Below, one piece after another: positions 42,463-50,822 of a stretch of DNA of 64,000 bases. The position numbers were made by a program, and so were the translations under genes. Positions within the stretch are counted from its first letter, which is position 1, and each line of letters begins with the position of its first letter. Origin of the DNA: Plantibacter elymi (nom. nud.) (lineage in GTDB: Bacteria > Actinomycetota > Actinomycetes > Actinomycetales > Microbacteriaceae); contig NZ_FXWJ01000003.1 of NCBI RefSeq assembly GCF_900177795.1, positions 610,884-674,883 of the forward strand, read 5' to 3'. The notes below the pieces were generated by a model, which was not told the DNA's origin, searched no databases, and saw only the letters and a program-made list of their open reading frames with translations.

Positions 42463-45123
42463 TCACTGACGCGGTCGCTTAGCGGGAGCTTCGCCCAGCA
42501 CTACGTTCTCGGCCGTGATGTCGTTCCCGTCGACGGGAACTACTGCTAACGTCCCGATGCGTCCTAACGCTACGAGCTCTTCACGAGCCGCCTCGATGTG
42601 GTCGAGGATGTTGTGCGGTACGTGCAGCTGCATGTCGAGGATCGGAGTCTTTTGGGACACCTTCGCATCGGTCTTGATGCGTCGGATGACGGTCGCGGCT
42701 TGCTCAAGGCTGCCGAGAAGGGCGCCAGTCTCCGCATGCGCAGCTTCGATCAATGGCGCGGAGTCGGGCCATGGCTGACGATGCACGCTTCCGTCTCGCC
42801 ACCACGACCAGACCTCCTCGGTGGCGAACACCAGCACAGGGGCGAATAGTCGCAAGAGCACCTCCAGCGCAATCGCGAGAGCAGCTCTCGCTGAAGCGGC
42901 ACCTTCAGCTCCGCTGCTCGAAGCACCATGCGCACGGTCCTTGATGAGTTCGATGTAATCGTCGCAGAAGACCCAGAAGAACGGCTCAACGACTTCGAGC
43001 ATTCGTGCATAGTCCATGTCATCGAACGCATCAGTCGCTTGGATTACCACGCCAGCCAGGGCGGCCAACATCGCTCGATCTACCGGTTGGGTGACGACGG
43101 CCGGATCTGCAGCAAGTCGCTTCGCGGGGTCCTCGGGCGCGGTACCGAACGCAAGAGCGAACTTGGACGCGTTGAGGATCTTGATCGACAACCGCCGGCC
43201 GATCTTCATCTGGCCCTCGTTGAGCTTGGTGTCGACCCCCTGGCGAGCGCGCCCGGCCCAGTAGCGCACACCATCGGCGCCATGTTGCTCGAGCAAGCCC
43301 TGCGGCGTCACGCCGTTGCCCTTCGACTTGCTCATCTTCTTGCCGTCTGGGCCAAGAAGCCACCCATTGATCGAGGTGTTCTTCCACGGCAACGAATTCT
43401 GCTGCAGATGAGAGCGCACGATGGTCGAGAACAACCAGGTGCGAATGATGTCGTGCCCTTGGGGTCGAAGGTCCATCGGATACACCTTCGCGAAGAGTTC
43501 AGGATCAGTGATCCAGTTCCCCGCGATGCAAGGCGTGAGCGAGCTGGTCGCCCAGGTGTCGAGAATGTCGGCATCCGCCGTGAATCCACCTGGCCGGTCG
43601 CGCATGGCCTCGGTGTAACCAGCCGGAGCGTCAGTTGTCGGATCAACAGGCAGCTGTTCACGATCCGGGGTCAACACTCGGTCGTAGTCAGTCTGGCCGT
43701 CGTCGTCGACCGCATACCAGACTGGAATGGGGACGCCGTAGTAGCGTTGGCGAGACACCAGCCAGTCGCCGGCGAGACCCTCCACCCAGTTGCGGTAACG
43801 AGCCTCCATGTACGCGGGATGCCAGGACACTTCCTTACCACGGGCAATCAGTGCATCCCGGAGTCCGGCTTCGGTGACGTCTCGTCCGCCATTCGTGATG
43901 TACCACTGCCGACTCGTTACGTACTCAAGTGGTTTGTCACCGTTCTCATAGAACTTGACGGGGTGCATGATCCGCTTCGGCTCTCCGACGAGGTCACCTG
44001 ACTCAGTAGCCATCTCAACAATACGTTTCTGCGCACTGAAGACCGTAAGCCCGACCAGTTCCGCATACCGCTGCTGACCCTCGTCCGATGCAATCCAGGG
44101 CGCGTCTGGCAGGAAGCGTCCATCTCTTCCGATGACCCCGCGTGTTGGAAGTTGAAGCTCCCGCCACCACGTAACATCGTTGGCATCACCAAAGGTGCAG
44201 ATCATTGCTAGCCCGGCGCCCTTATCTGGTTGCGCGAGGGGATGCGCAAGGACGGGTACTTCAACCTTGAACAGTGGCGAAACTACCGTTGAGCCGATCA
44301 AGCTGCGATAACGCTCGTCGTCCGGATGCGCGACAAGGGCGACACACGCGGGCAGCAGCTCTGGGCGGGTTGTCTCGATGAACACTCGCTCACCGGAGTT
44401 ATTGACCTTGCTGAAACCAAGGCGATGGTAGGCACCCTCACGGTCGCGGTCCTCCTGCTCCGCCTGCGCCACCGCCGTCCGGTAGGTAACATCCCACATT
44501 GTCGGCGCTTCTGAGATATACGCCTCGCCGCGCTTCAGGTTCTCCAGGAACGCGTGCTGGCTCGTTGCCCGGGACCGAGAATCAATAGTCTGGTAACTGT
44601 GGTTCCAGTCCACCGACAAGCCCAGCGTCCTGAATACGCCCTCGAACGTGGCCTCGTCGACCTTGGTCAACCGTTCACAGAGCTCGATGAAGTTCCGCCG
44701 GGATACCGGAACCTGATTGGCGGCTTTCGTGGACGAGGAGTCGCCCCCTTCTCGCGGCGGCACAAAGTTAGCCTGATATGGCAAAGACGGGTCACACCGA
44801 ACCCCGAAGTAGTTCTGCACCCGACGCTCCGTGGGCAAACCGTTGTCATCCCAGCCCAGCGGATAGAAGACGTTCTTGCCCCGCATGCGCTGGTAACGCA
44901 CGATCATATCTGCCTGCGAATAGCCAAACACGTGCCCGATATGTAGAGCCCCGGACGCTGTCGGAGGAGGTGTGTCGACACTGAACACTTGATCACGCGT
45001 CGTATTGGGATCGAAGGCGTAGATCTGCGTGTCGCGCCATACCTGTTCCCACTTCGCCTCGAGGCCATCCAGGCCCGGCTGATCAGGGGCACTAGCTTCG
45101 GAACGCGCATCGAGGTTCGACAT
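42463..45123 (-). CDS. valS: Valine--tRNA ligase
   Basis: 886 residues from the ATG at 45123. Class I synthetase marks are PPPTASGALHIGH (HIGH near residue 59) and KKMSKSKGNG (near 596), with a large editing domain between them and the anticodon-binding domain at the C-terminus. GWDDNGLPTERRVQNYFG is typical of the ValS form used by some Actinobacteria and alphaproteobacteria. The enzyme charges tRNA-Val and edits mischarged Thr. It sits among accessory regulator genes rather than in a housekeeping cluster, and its codons look somewhat less GC-rich than neighbours; it may be the only copy or a second one. No T-box is seen upstream. Confidence 0.96.
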   Translation of the reverse strand: MSNLDARSEASAPDQPGLDGLEAKWEQVWRDTQIYAFDPNTTRDQVFSVDTPPPTASGALHIGHVFGYSQADMIVRYQRMRGKNVFYPLGWDDNGLPTERRVQNYFGVRCDPSLPYQANFVPPREGGDSSSTKAANQVPVSRRNFIELCERLTKVDEATFEGVFRTLGLSVDWNHSYQTIDSRSRATSQHAFLENLKRGEAYISEAPTMWDVTYRTAVAQAEQEDRDREGAYHRLGFSKVNNSGERVFIETTRPELLPACVALVAHPDDERYRSLIGSTVVSPLFKVEVPVLAHPLAQPDKGAGLAMICTFGDANDVTWWRELQLPTRGVIGRDGRFLPDAPWIASDEGQQRYAELVGLTVFSAQKRIVEMATESGDLVGEPKRIMHPVKFYENGDKPLEYVTSRQWYITNGGRDVTEAGLRDALIARGKEVSWHPAYMEARYRNWVEGLAGDWLVSRQRYYGVPIPVWYAVDDDGQTDYDRVLTPDREQLPVDPTTDAPAGYTEAMRDRPGGFTADADILDTWATSSLTPCIAGNWITDPELFAKVYPMDLRPQGHDIIRTWLFSTIVRSHLQQNSLPWKNTSINGWLLGPDGKKMSKSKGNGVTPQGLLEQHGADGVRYWAGRARQGVDTKLNEGQMKIGRRLSIKILNASKFALAFGTAPEDPAKRLAADPAVVTQPVDRAMLAALAGVVIQATDAFDDMDYARMLEVVEPFFWVFCDDYIELIKDRAHGASSSGAEGAASARAALAIALEVLLRLFAPVLVFATEEVWSWWRDGSVHRQPWPDSAPLIEAAHAETGALLGSLEQAATVIRRIKTDAKVSQKTPILDMQLHVPHNILDHIEAAREELVALGRIGTLAVVPVDGNDITAENVVLGEAPAKRPRQ

Positions 45124-45351
45124 GACGTCATGATTCCAGGTTTGTCCGCACTTCGGCAAAGGTGGCGCGCGCAGTCAAGCGCAGATGTTGTCTAGGAGCC
45201 TCGCGGGCGCGGTACGTCGTCAGATGGAAACCATGTTGATAGTCGCGCACCTCTTAGAACCTTGAGATTCTCGGAACATCTGACCGTGCCATGTGAGCAA
45301 ATGCAGACGAGCACATTCGGGCTGACAAGGTCCGCAAGCGAACTGGCAGAC

Positions 45352-45912
45352 CTACCCACTTGGCGTCAATGTCAGCTGCAGGCTTCTCCCGTAGTGGGCC
45401 ACGACCGACTCAACTGGTGCATGCATGACGAACTCGTCGTCATACACGACGAGCGCACTCATGATGCCCACGAGTTGAGCGGCGAACAGGTGTGCGCGAA
45501 GTTCCGCATCCGGTCCAGCCAGTCGTTCGACGAGAGGCTCTGCGAAGAGCGCCACGACGGATCGCTTCAGGTGGTCGTGAATGTCGGGTCTGCCGGACGC
45601 GCGCACCATCGCACCCCAGATCGGCAATCCGTTGTGTTGGCCTCGCAGCAGCGCGCGAGTGACCCGTTCGCCAAGCGTTTCGAGCGGACCTTCCAGCAGT
45701 GCCCGCCACTTCGCTGGCGCGTCGATGGACATGACGAAGAGTCGCTCCTTGGAGCCGAAGTGCCGGATCACGATCGCTGGGTTGACTCCGGCGTCGGCAG
45801 CGATGTCGCGCACCCCGGTCGCTTCGAATCCCTGCGCAGTGAACAGTCGCCGTGCTGAGTCTCGGATGGCGTCTTTGACGAGTGAGGACCGGTCCGTGTG
45901 AACAGCGGTCAT
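45352..45912 (-). CDS. TetR-family transcriptional regulator
   Basis: 186 residues with AAGGGA as Shine-Dalgarno. The HTH is VRDIAADAGVNPAIVIRHFGSKERLFVMSI, with a C-terminal TetR_C bundle. It is divergent from two related membrane-protein genes. Two exact copies of GTAAACCCCGTTTAC lie in the intergenic region, which makes autoregulation and control of the membrane proteins very likely. Confidence 0.92.
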   Translation of the reverse strand: MTAVHTDRSSLVKDAIRDSARRLFTAQGFEATGVRDIAADAGVNPAIVIRHFGSKERLFVMSIDAPAKWRALLEGPLETLGERVTRALLRGQHNGLPIWGAMVRASGRPDIHDHLKRSVVALFAEPLVERLAGPDAELRAHLFAAQLVGIMSALVVYDDEFVMHAPVESVVAHYGRSLQLTLTPSG

Positions 45913-45951
45913 GGTGTCCCTTCAGTGGGTAACAGTGAGTTGACACCTAGT

Positions 45952-45997
45952 GTAAACCCCGTTTACGATGATCGCGGCTGCTGTAAACCCCGTTTAC
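45952..45997. promoter_or_regulatory. Paired TetR operators
   Basis: GTAAACCCCGTTTAC occurs at 45952-45966 and again at 45983-45997, two identical 15-bp palindromes (GTAAAC/GTTTAC) whose centres are 31 bp apart, about three helical turns. They lie between the TetR gene and the divergent membrane-protein operon. Confidence 0.82.
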
Positions 45998-46040
45998 TTC
46001 AGGTGGCCTTTCCATCCCTCCGCCGCAGTTTGGAGCCACA

Positions 46041-47330
46041 TTGGCTGAATCGACTCGTCCACAGATCGCTGCACCGGTCCGCGAATCCTCAGGGGCGGTG
46101 AAGATCGCCGCTGCCTTCCTCCTGCCATTGTTCTTCGTGATCGCGTTCCCCCTGCTGTTCGTGGGCGCGATCCACAAGCCGACACCACACGATCTCAGCA
46201 TCCTCGTCGTCGGACCGGATCAGGTCGTGTCGAAGATCACTGCCGGACTCGACGACACCGACGAGTTCGCCGCGACGGCCACCGACATCGTCGACGACGC
46301 CAAGAGCAGCGTCGAGGAGCGCAAGGTCATGGGTTCGATTCTCGTCAGCGTCGACACGGCCGACAATGCCGCGCCGTCAGATCCCGCGGGAACGGCGCCG
46401 GATCCGACGGCCGCCAACTCCGCCGCCGCGACACCCACCTACATGGTGACGACCTACGTCGCGAACGCCGAAGGTCGGGCAGTCGCAGCGTCCGTCACGG
46501 CTGCGGGCGAGAAGGTTGCCGAACAATTGGGTACGACCGCGACCGTGAAAGACCTCGCACCGCTTGCAGCGACCGACACACTCGGTGTCACCCTGTTCTA
46601 CCTCCTCACCTACACCTCAGTGGGCGGGTACCTCGTCGTCATCGTGCTGATGCAGGTGATGCCGAAGGCCAGACTGAGCGCCCGCTTCGGCGCGGTCACT
46701 GCGGCAGCGATCGCCGCACCGTTGATCGCCTTCGGACTGTCGTCGATCTTCGTCGGCGACTACGGGGCCAGCTTCGGCACGATCATGGGTTTGCTCGGGG
46801 TCACAGCGCTGTACGTGTTCACCGTCGGTTCGATCGGGATCCTCGTCGAGCAGCTTCTCGGCAAGGCCGCGACGTTCGGCATCATGCTGTTCGTCGTCTT
46901 CCTGAATTTCCCGAGCGCCGGTGGAGCCGCTCCAGCCGCGATGCTGCCACCGTTCTGGCAGTTCATCCATGAGTTCTACTTCGGCGCCGGGGCGTACGAG
47001 GCGATGCGATCGATCGTGTACTTCGGTGGAAACGGTGTTGCACGCTGGATCTTCCAGTTGCTCGCGTGGACGCTCGGCATCGTGCTCGTCAACTTCGTCG
47101 TGTACCTCACAAAGACGGTCCGCCGGCAGAAGCTCGAAATCGTCGAGCTCTCCCGTTCAGCCTCCGAGCAGCCGACACTGCAGCGCCAACCCGAGGCTGA
47201 GCCGGCACCCGCGAAACACGTGAAACACGTGAAAGCAGAGACCTATCAGCTTCACGAACACGAACCGTTCAATGACCGAGACCACGAGCGAGTGCGTGCA
47301 CTTGCCCAGTCCGAGGGAGCAACCCGATGA
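46041..47330 (+). CDS. DUF3533/YhgE-type membrane protein A
   Basis: 429 residues from a TTG with GGAG at 46032-46035. One N-terminal helix is followed by an extracytoplasmic domain (about residues 45-180) and five to six C-terminal helices, with NFPSAGGAAPAAMLPPFWQFIHEFYFGAGAYEAMRSIVYFGG as the conserved loop. The tail is charged and carries a KHVKHVK repeat. This is the layout of YhgE/Pip and ABC-2-like permeases without an ATPase, sometimes linked to export or phage/toxin response. It overlaps the next gene (ATGA) and is presumably repressed by the TetR regulator. Confidence 0.8.
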   Translation: MAESTRPQIAAPVRESSGAVKIAAAFLLPLFFVIAFPLLFVGAIHKPTPHDLSILVVGPDQVVSKITAGLDDTDEFAATATDIVDDAKSSVEERKVMGSILVSVDTADNAAPSDPAGTAPDPTAANSAAATPTYMVTTYVANAEGRAVAASVTAAGEKVAEQLGTTATVKDLAPLAATDTLGVTLFYLLTYTSVGGYLVVIVLMQVMPKARLSARFGAVTAAAIAAPLIAFGLSSIFVGDYGASFGTIMGLLGVTALYVFTVGSIGILVEQLLGKAATFGIMLFVVFLNFPSAGGAAPAAMLPPFWQFIHEFYFGAGAYEAMRSIVYFGGNGVARWIFQLLAWTLGIVLVNFVVYLTKTVRRQKLEIVELSRSASEQPTLQRQPEAEPAPAKHVKHVKAETYQLHEHEPFNDRDHERVRALAQSEGATR

Positions 47331-48514
47331 GCACGAAGACCCCCAGCACGCGTCCAGACGGCAATGGCCGCGATCCGCTGCAAATGCCGGAAAACCACCT
47401 CGACATGGTCGTGACTCCCGACTCGGTCGAGCCGAGCCGAGAAGCGTCTCTCCGCACTCGCGTCATCGCCGTGGTGTCCATGCCGCTGTTCTTCCTCCTG
47501 GCGTTCACGCTCTGCTACGTCAGCGCCACACACTCACCGGTGCCGCATGACCTGGCCGTCACAATCTCCGGGCCAGCCGAGCTGACCGCCAAGCTCGCTG
47601 ACACCATCGCCGACAAGGCGGAGAACGCCTTCACCGTCACGGAGACGACCAACGCCGACAAGGCTCGGGACGCGGTCCTCGAGCGGGAGGCGGTCGGCGC
47701 CGTGATCATCGACGGCACCGCTGTCACGACCATCGTCGCATCGGGTGGCGGGGCGATCGCCGCGCCCGCCGTACGACAGCTCGGCGCGAAGATCGCGACC
47801 CAGCTTGGCGGCACGGCCACCGTCGAGGACGTCGCACCGCTCCCCGCCGATGACCCGAGCGGCACCGTCCTGTTCTACTTCCTCATCGTCTGCACCGTCG
47901 GCGGCTTCCTCAGCGTCACCGTGATCAGTCAGGCCATCCCGAAGGTCCGCGCCAGAGCGATGCTCGCCACCTCGGCCGGCGCCGCCCTCATCGTTCCGGC
48001 ACTTGGGTTTTCAATGATCAGCGTCTGGGTCGACTTCGAGGCAACGTTCGGTTCCGTTGCGGCAGTCATCGGGATCGGGATGATCTACACGCTCACCGTG
48101 GGATTGATCGCGACACTGCTTACCCTCGTCCTTGGGCAGGGCGCGGTGCTCGCCGAGATCCTGATACTCGTCGCCCTGAATTTCCCCAGCGCGGGCGCGA
48201 GCGTCCCGGAGTCGATGCTTCCGCCGTTCTGGCAGGTCATCCACAACGGCTGGCTTGGTTCCGGAGCATTCGAATCGATGCGCAGCATCATGTTCTTCGA
48301 CGGCAATCAGACCGGCCGCTGGCTCGCACAACTCCTCATCTGGACGGCTACCGCGATCGTGCTCGTCACTCTTTCCGCAATCATGCACCGACGCCGAGCT
48401 GCGGCCAGCGCCCGGCGCGAGACAGATGTCGAACCGCTTGGGGCATCGCGTTCCCCACAACCCCAACCAGGGACCGCCGAACATGCGGCTGTCAGCGCAG
48501 CGAGCGTCACGTAG
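47327..48514 (+). CDS. DUF3533/YhgE-type membrane protein B (paralogue)
   Basis: 395 residues with the same plan as the preceding protein: an N-terminal helix, an extracytoplasmic domain with HSPVPHDLAVTISGPAELTAKLADTIADKAE, then TM helices and the NFPSAGASVPESMLPPFWQVIHNGWLGSGAFESMRSIMFF loop. The two are clearly paralogous and probably act as a heteromer. Substrate is unknown. Expression is coupled to the first gene by a 4-bp overlap. Confidence 0.8.
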   Translation: MSTKTPSTRPDGNGRDPLQMPENHLDMVVTPDSVEPSREASLRTRVIAVVSMPLFFLLAFTLCYVSATHSPVPHDLAVTISGPAELTAKLADTIADKAENAFTVTETTNADKARDAVLEREAVGAVIIDGTAVTTIVASGGGAIAAPAVRQLGAKIATQLGGTATVEDVAPLPADDPSGTVLFYFLIVCTVGGFLSVTVISQAIPKVRARAMLATSAGAALIVPALGFSMISVWVDFEATFGSVAAVIGIGMIYTLTVGLIATLLTLVLGQGAVLAEILILVALNFPSAGASVPESMLPPFWQVIHNGWLGSGAFESMRSIMFFDGNQTGRWLAQLLIWTATAIVLVTLSAIMHRRRAAASARRETDVEPLGASRSPQPQPGTAEHAAVSAASVT

Positions 48515-48560
48515 CTCGAGACAACGAGCAAGCCGCCCGACGAAACGAAGATAAGGAACC

Positions 48561-49070
48561 ATGACTGAAATCGACCCCACACGGCAGACCAGTTCCTGGC
48601 GGGCCCGCACGCCTATCGGTACGGTGCTGCAGTACATCGAGTACTACAACGCCGCCGACACCGCCGGCATGAAGTCCCTGATGTCCCCCGACTTCACCCG
48701 GATCGGGTCCTCTCAGTAGGCGCGTCCGATGCAGCGTGACGCGCACTCAGACATGTCCCGCAGATGGAACCTGGCCTTCGACGAAACACACTGGGAGCTC
48801 ATCGACATGGTCGCCAGCGGCGAGTCCGTCGTGTGCGAGTTCATCGAGTCGGGGGTCATGAACCGCCCGTGGCCCATCACGAATGACCTCGTCGTGCAGC
48901 CCAACGGCAAACGCTACGAGGGACGCGCCACGGTATGGTTCACGATCAACGCAGTAGGCCTCGTCCACACCTACCGCTACTACACAGACGATGAGTTCGC
49001 CAAAACCTACGGAGCTGAAATCGCAGCCAGCGGCGCTGGTGCAGTGGAGATCCCGGCGGAGGTCAGCTGA
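48561..49070 (+). pseudogene. SnoaL/NTF2-like protein gene with in-frame TAG stop
   Basis: An ATG at 48561 (AAGGAA upstream) opens a frame reading TEIDPTRQTSSWR and TPIGTVLQYIEYYNAADTAG, a SnoaL/NTF2-like start, but it meets TAG at 48717-48719. The same frame continues through RRWNLAFDETHWELIDMVAS, VVCEFIESGVMNR and ATVWFTINAVGLVHTYRYYTDDEFAKTY to a TGA at 49068-49070, completing a normal 169-codon NTF2-like protein. It therefore appears to be an intact gene broken by one nonsense codon, or a sequencing error. It follows the DUF3533 genes and may belong to their operon. Confidence 0.75.
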
Positions 49071-49107
49071 CCTGTGACAACATGCTTGTGGCGAGGAATC
49101 CGGGCTC

Positions 49108-49167
49108 GCTGACTGACGAAACCTGTCGAAGGTGGCTATAGTCGTCGTCTGGCCGATTCTGATCGGA
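49108..49167. repeat. 60-bp repeat, copy 1
   Basis: It begins GCTGACTGACGAAA and ends CTATAGTCGTCGTCTGGCCG, ATTCTGATCGGA; copy 2 is 55110-55170. The final 30 bp are identical in the two copies, and the middle differs slightly. The right end can form a CCGAT-TCTG-ATCGG hairpin. TATAGT could serve as a -10 box. Here it lies between convergent genes. Confidence 0.8.
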
Positions 49168-49217
49168 AGGGTTCGCCTGCCCTGAGTGCGTAGATCCACG
49201 CTTGGTGAGCAGTGCAG

Positions 49218-50213
49218 CTAGTAAACGTCTACGTAATTGACGCTCGTCGACTGCGGCACGTAGCCGAGGCAGAGATAGAGCCCTAGACCCTCGCCCGGCC
49301 CATCCGAAGCGACATCCAGCGCGCTTGCCTCGACATCCGCCTTCGCTGCAGCCAGGAGATGACGTGTCAAGAGCGCTCTCGCGACACCCTGGCGACGAGC
49401 ATCCGGATGCACACCAACGACCCAGACGCGCGCTGTGGCCTGCTCGAGCAAGGAAAGCAGAACGCCCACCACGGCTCCATCGCCATCGACCGCGAGGAAT
49501 GAGAGGTGCGGGGCGAAAGTGCTGAGTGACATCATCGAGTGCCACTGCTCCTCACTCATCGACTGACTGCTACCCACCCCGGAGAATGCGGCATCACGAA
49601 CGGCATGGGCGGCTTCCGAGCGGTCAGCGGTGTACGCAACGACCCGGAATCCGCCACCTGGCTCTGAAGCGGGAATGGGGTCGGCGACGATCCTCCTGAG
49701 CGTCTGGAACCAGCGATTGGGCGCAAGTCCCGCTCGCTGCAGCAAGTGGGCTGCGGATGGAGCACGCCCGTCGGCAGCCGCAACGATCCAGCCGGGGAGT
49801 GTTTTGTGTGAGCTGGCCAGCTGCTGCAGCGCGCGGTCTTTTTGCCAGGCAAGCAGGGCGCGCCCAATGCCGCGGCCCCTCGACGAGGGCGTCACCCCAC
49901 CCAACAGAATCGACCGCACCAGGGTCTCCTGCGAGGGCGGAAACACCACCAGCCCCCACGCGACCATTTCTCCCGCGGCGAATGCCGCCAGCGAGTCCGC
50001 GGCGAGGTCAACGTAACTGTGACCGAGCTCCTCGAGGATCTCTTCCCTGGAGTCAGCCCAGCCTGGATGGTCTACCGCCCCGATGGCCTGGTGAAGGTCG
50101 ACGAGGGCATCCGCATCCGTCACGCGCAGTTCGCGCCATTCGACGCCGTCGACATCCGCGGGAATTGCGCGACGCGGCGCGGATATTCGCTCGGCGAGCG
50201 GAAGGTCGGTCAT
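49218..50213 (-). CDS. Tandem GNAT acetyltransferase
   Basis: 331 residues with two GNAT folds. The first (about residues 25-165) has acetyl-CoA loop RGRGIGRALL. The second (about 185-325) has WVVGVHPDARRQGVARALLTRHL, then LDVASDGPGEGLGLYLCLGYVPQ. The double-GNAT layout is that of mycothiol synthase MshD, but the acceptor is not predictable, and several antibiotic or amino-acid acetyltransferases share it. It is a single-gene unit ending near the 60-bp repeat. Confidence 0.85.
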   Translation of the reverse strand: MTDLPLAERISAPRRAIPADVDGVEWRELRVTDADALVDLHQAIGAVDHPGWADSREEILEELGHSYVDLAADSLAAFAAGEMVAWGLVVFPPSQETLVRSILLGGVTPSSRGRGIGRALLAWQKDRALQQLASSHKTLPGWIVAAADGRAPSAAHLLQRAGLAPNRWFQTLRRIVADPIPASEPGGGFRVVAYTADRSEAAHAVRDAAFSGVGSSQSMSEEQWHSMMSLSTFAPHLSFLAVDGDGAVVGVLLSLLEQATARVWVVGVHPDARRQGVARALLTRHLLAAAKADVEASALDVASDGPGEGLGLYLCLGYVPQSTSVNYVDVY

Positions 50214-50303
50214 GATTCAAATCTAAGCCACCGCCGCAGTCAGCCCACAAGCGACGCGGCCTCGAGGAGATGTGTACCGAGGATTCGCAGACACCATCAG
50301 CCC

Positions 50304-50702
50304 TCAAGGTGTCAGAGGCTCGTCATGTCGGGCCAGCGATTGGTCATGCCGAAGCTGGGAGGCGCGAACGTCCACGGCGTGCTCCCGTGCCCATCCGTAA
50401 AGGATTGAGACGGGACGCCGCAGGCTGTGCCCGAGGGGCGTGACGGCATACTCCACCGCGAGCGGTCGGGTCGACAACACCCGCCGCTCAAGAATGCCGC
50501 TTCGCTCCAGCCGACGCAGATGCTCGCTGAGTACCTTCTGCGTGATCCCCCCTAAGCGGCGCCTCAGATCGTTGAACCTGATGGGTTGCATGTCCGGGCA
50601 ATAGGCCCACATGATGCGTACCGTCCATTTGTTGGCGAGCTGATCGAGGACCAGGCGCGTGAACTCGACGTCATCCACCGTCTCGCGTGAGCTGTCAACC
50701 AT
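50304..50702 (-). CDS. HxlR-family transcriptional regulator
   Basis: 132 residues: NKWTVRIMWAYCPDMQPIRFNDLRRRLGGITQKVLSEHLRRLERSGILERRV is the HxlR winged helix, with VEYAVTPLGHSL as wing and C-terminal dimer helix. A cysteine (Cys in WAYCPD) sits where some HxlR proteins sense electrophiles. It is divergent from a zinc alcohol dehydrogenase, its probable target. The AAGGAGAAA Shine-Dalgarno with its start region is duplicated just upstream. Confidence 0.92.
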   Translation of the reverse strand: MVDSSRETVDDVEFTRLVLDQLANKWTVRIMWAYCPDMQPIRFNDLRRRLGGITQKVLSEHLRRLERSGILERRVLSTRPLAVEYAVTPLGHSLRRPVSILYGWAREHAVDVRASQLRHDQSLARHDEPLTP

Positions 50703-50721
50703 CGTGATTTCTCCTTGGCAT
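50695..50721 (-). other. Duplicated RBS-start creating an 8-codon upstream ORF
   Basis: On the minus strand CCAAGGAGAAAYCACGATG occurs twice in tandem (Y is C, then T). The first ATG (50719-50721) opens MPRRNHDG and stops in the HxlR start codon region (TGA at 50695-50697, 3 bp inside the gene). Both ATGs have equally good Shine-Dalgarno sites, so the mini-ORF would be translated ahead of the regulator. Confidence 0.65.
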
Positions 50722-50740
50722 CGTGGTTTCTCCTTGGATA

Positions 50741-50774
50741 CTAGGTGTCAGATAGGTGCCCAATTGACACTTGG
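50741..50774. promoter_or_regulatory. Putative HxlR operator (inverted repeat)
   Basis: CTAGGTGTCA (50741-50750) and TGACACTTGG (50765-50774) form an imperfect dyad with 8 of 10 arm positions paired and a 14-bp spacer. It lies between the HxlR gene and the dehydrogenase. Confidence 0.6.
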
Positions 50775-50822
50775 TTTCCAAAAGATACTGTTAGTACTCC
50801 GATCGAAGTCAAGATCAATCGA

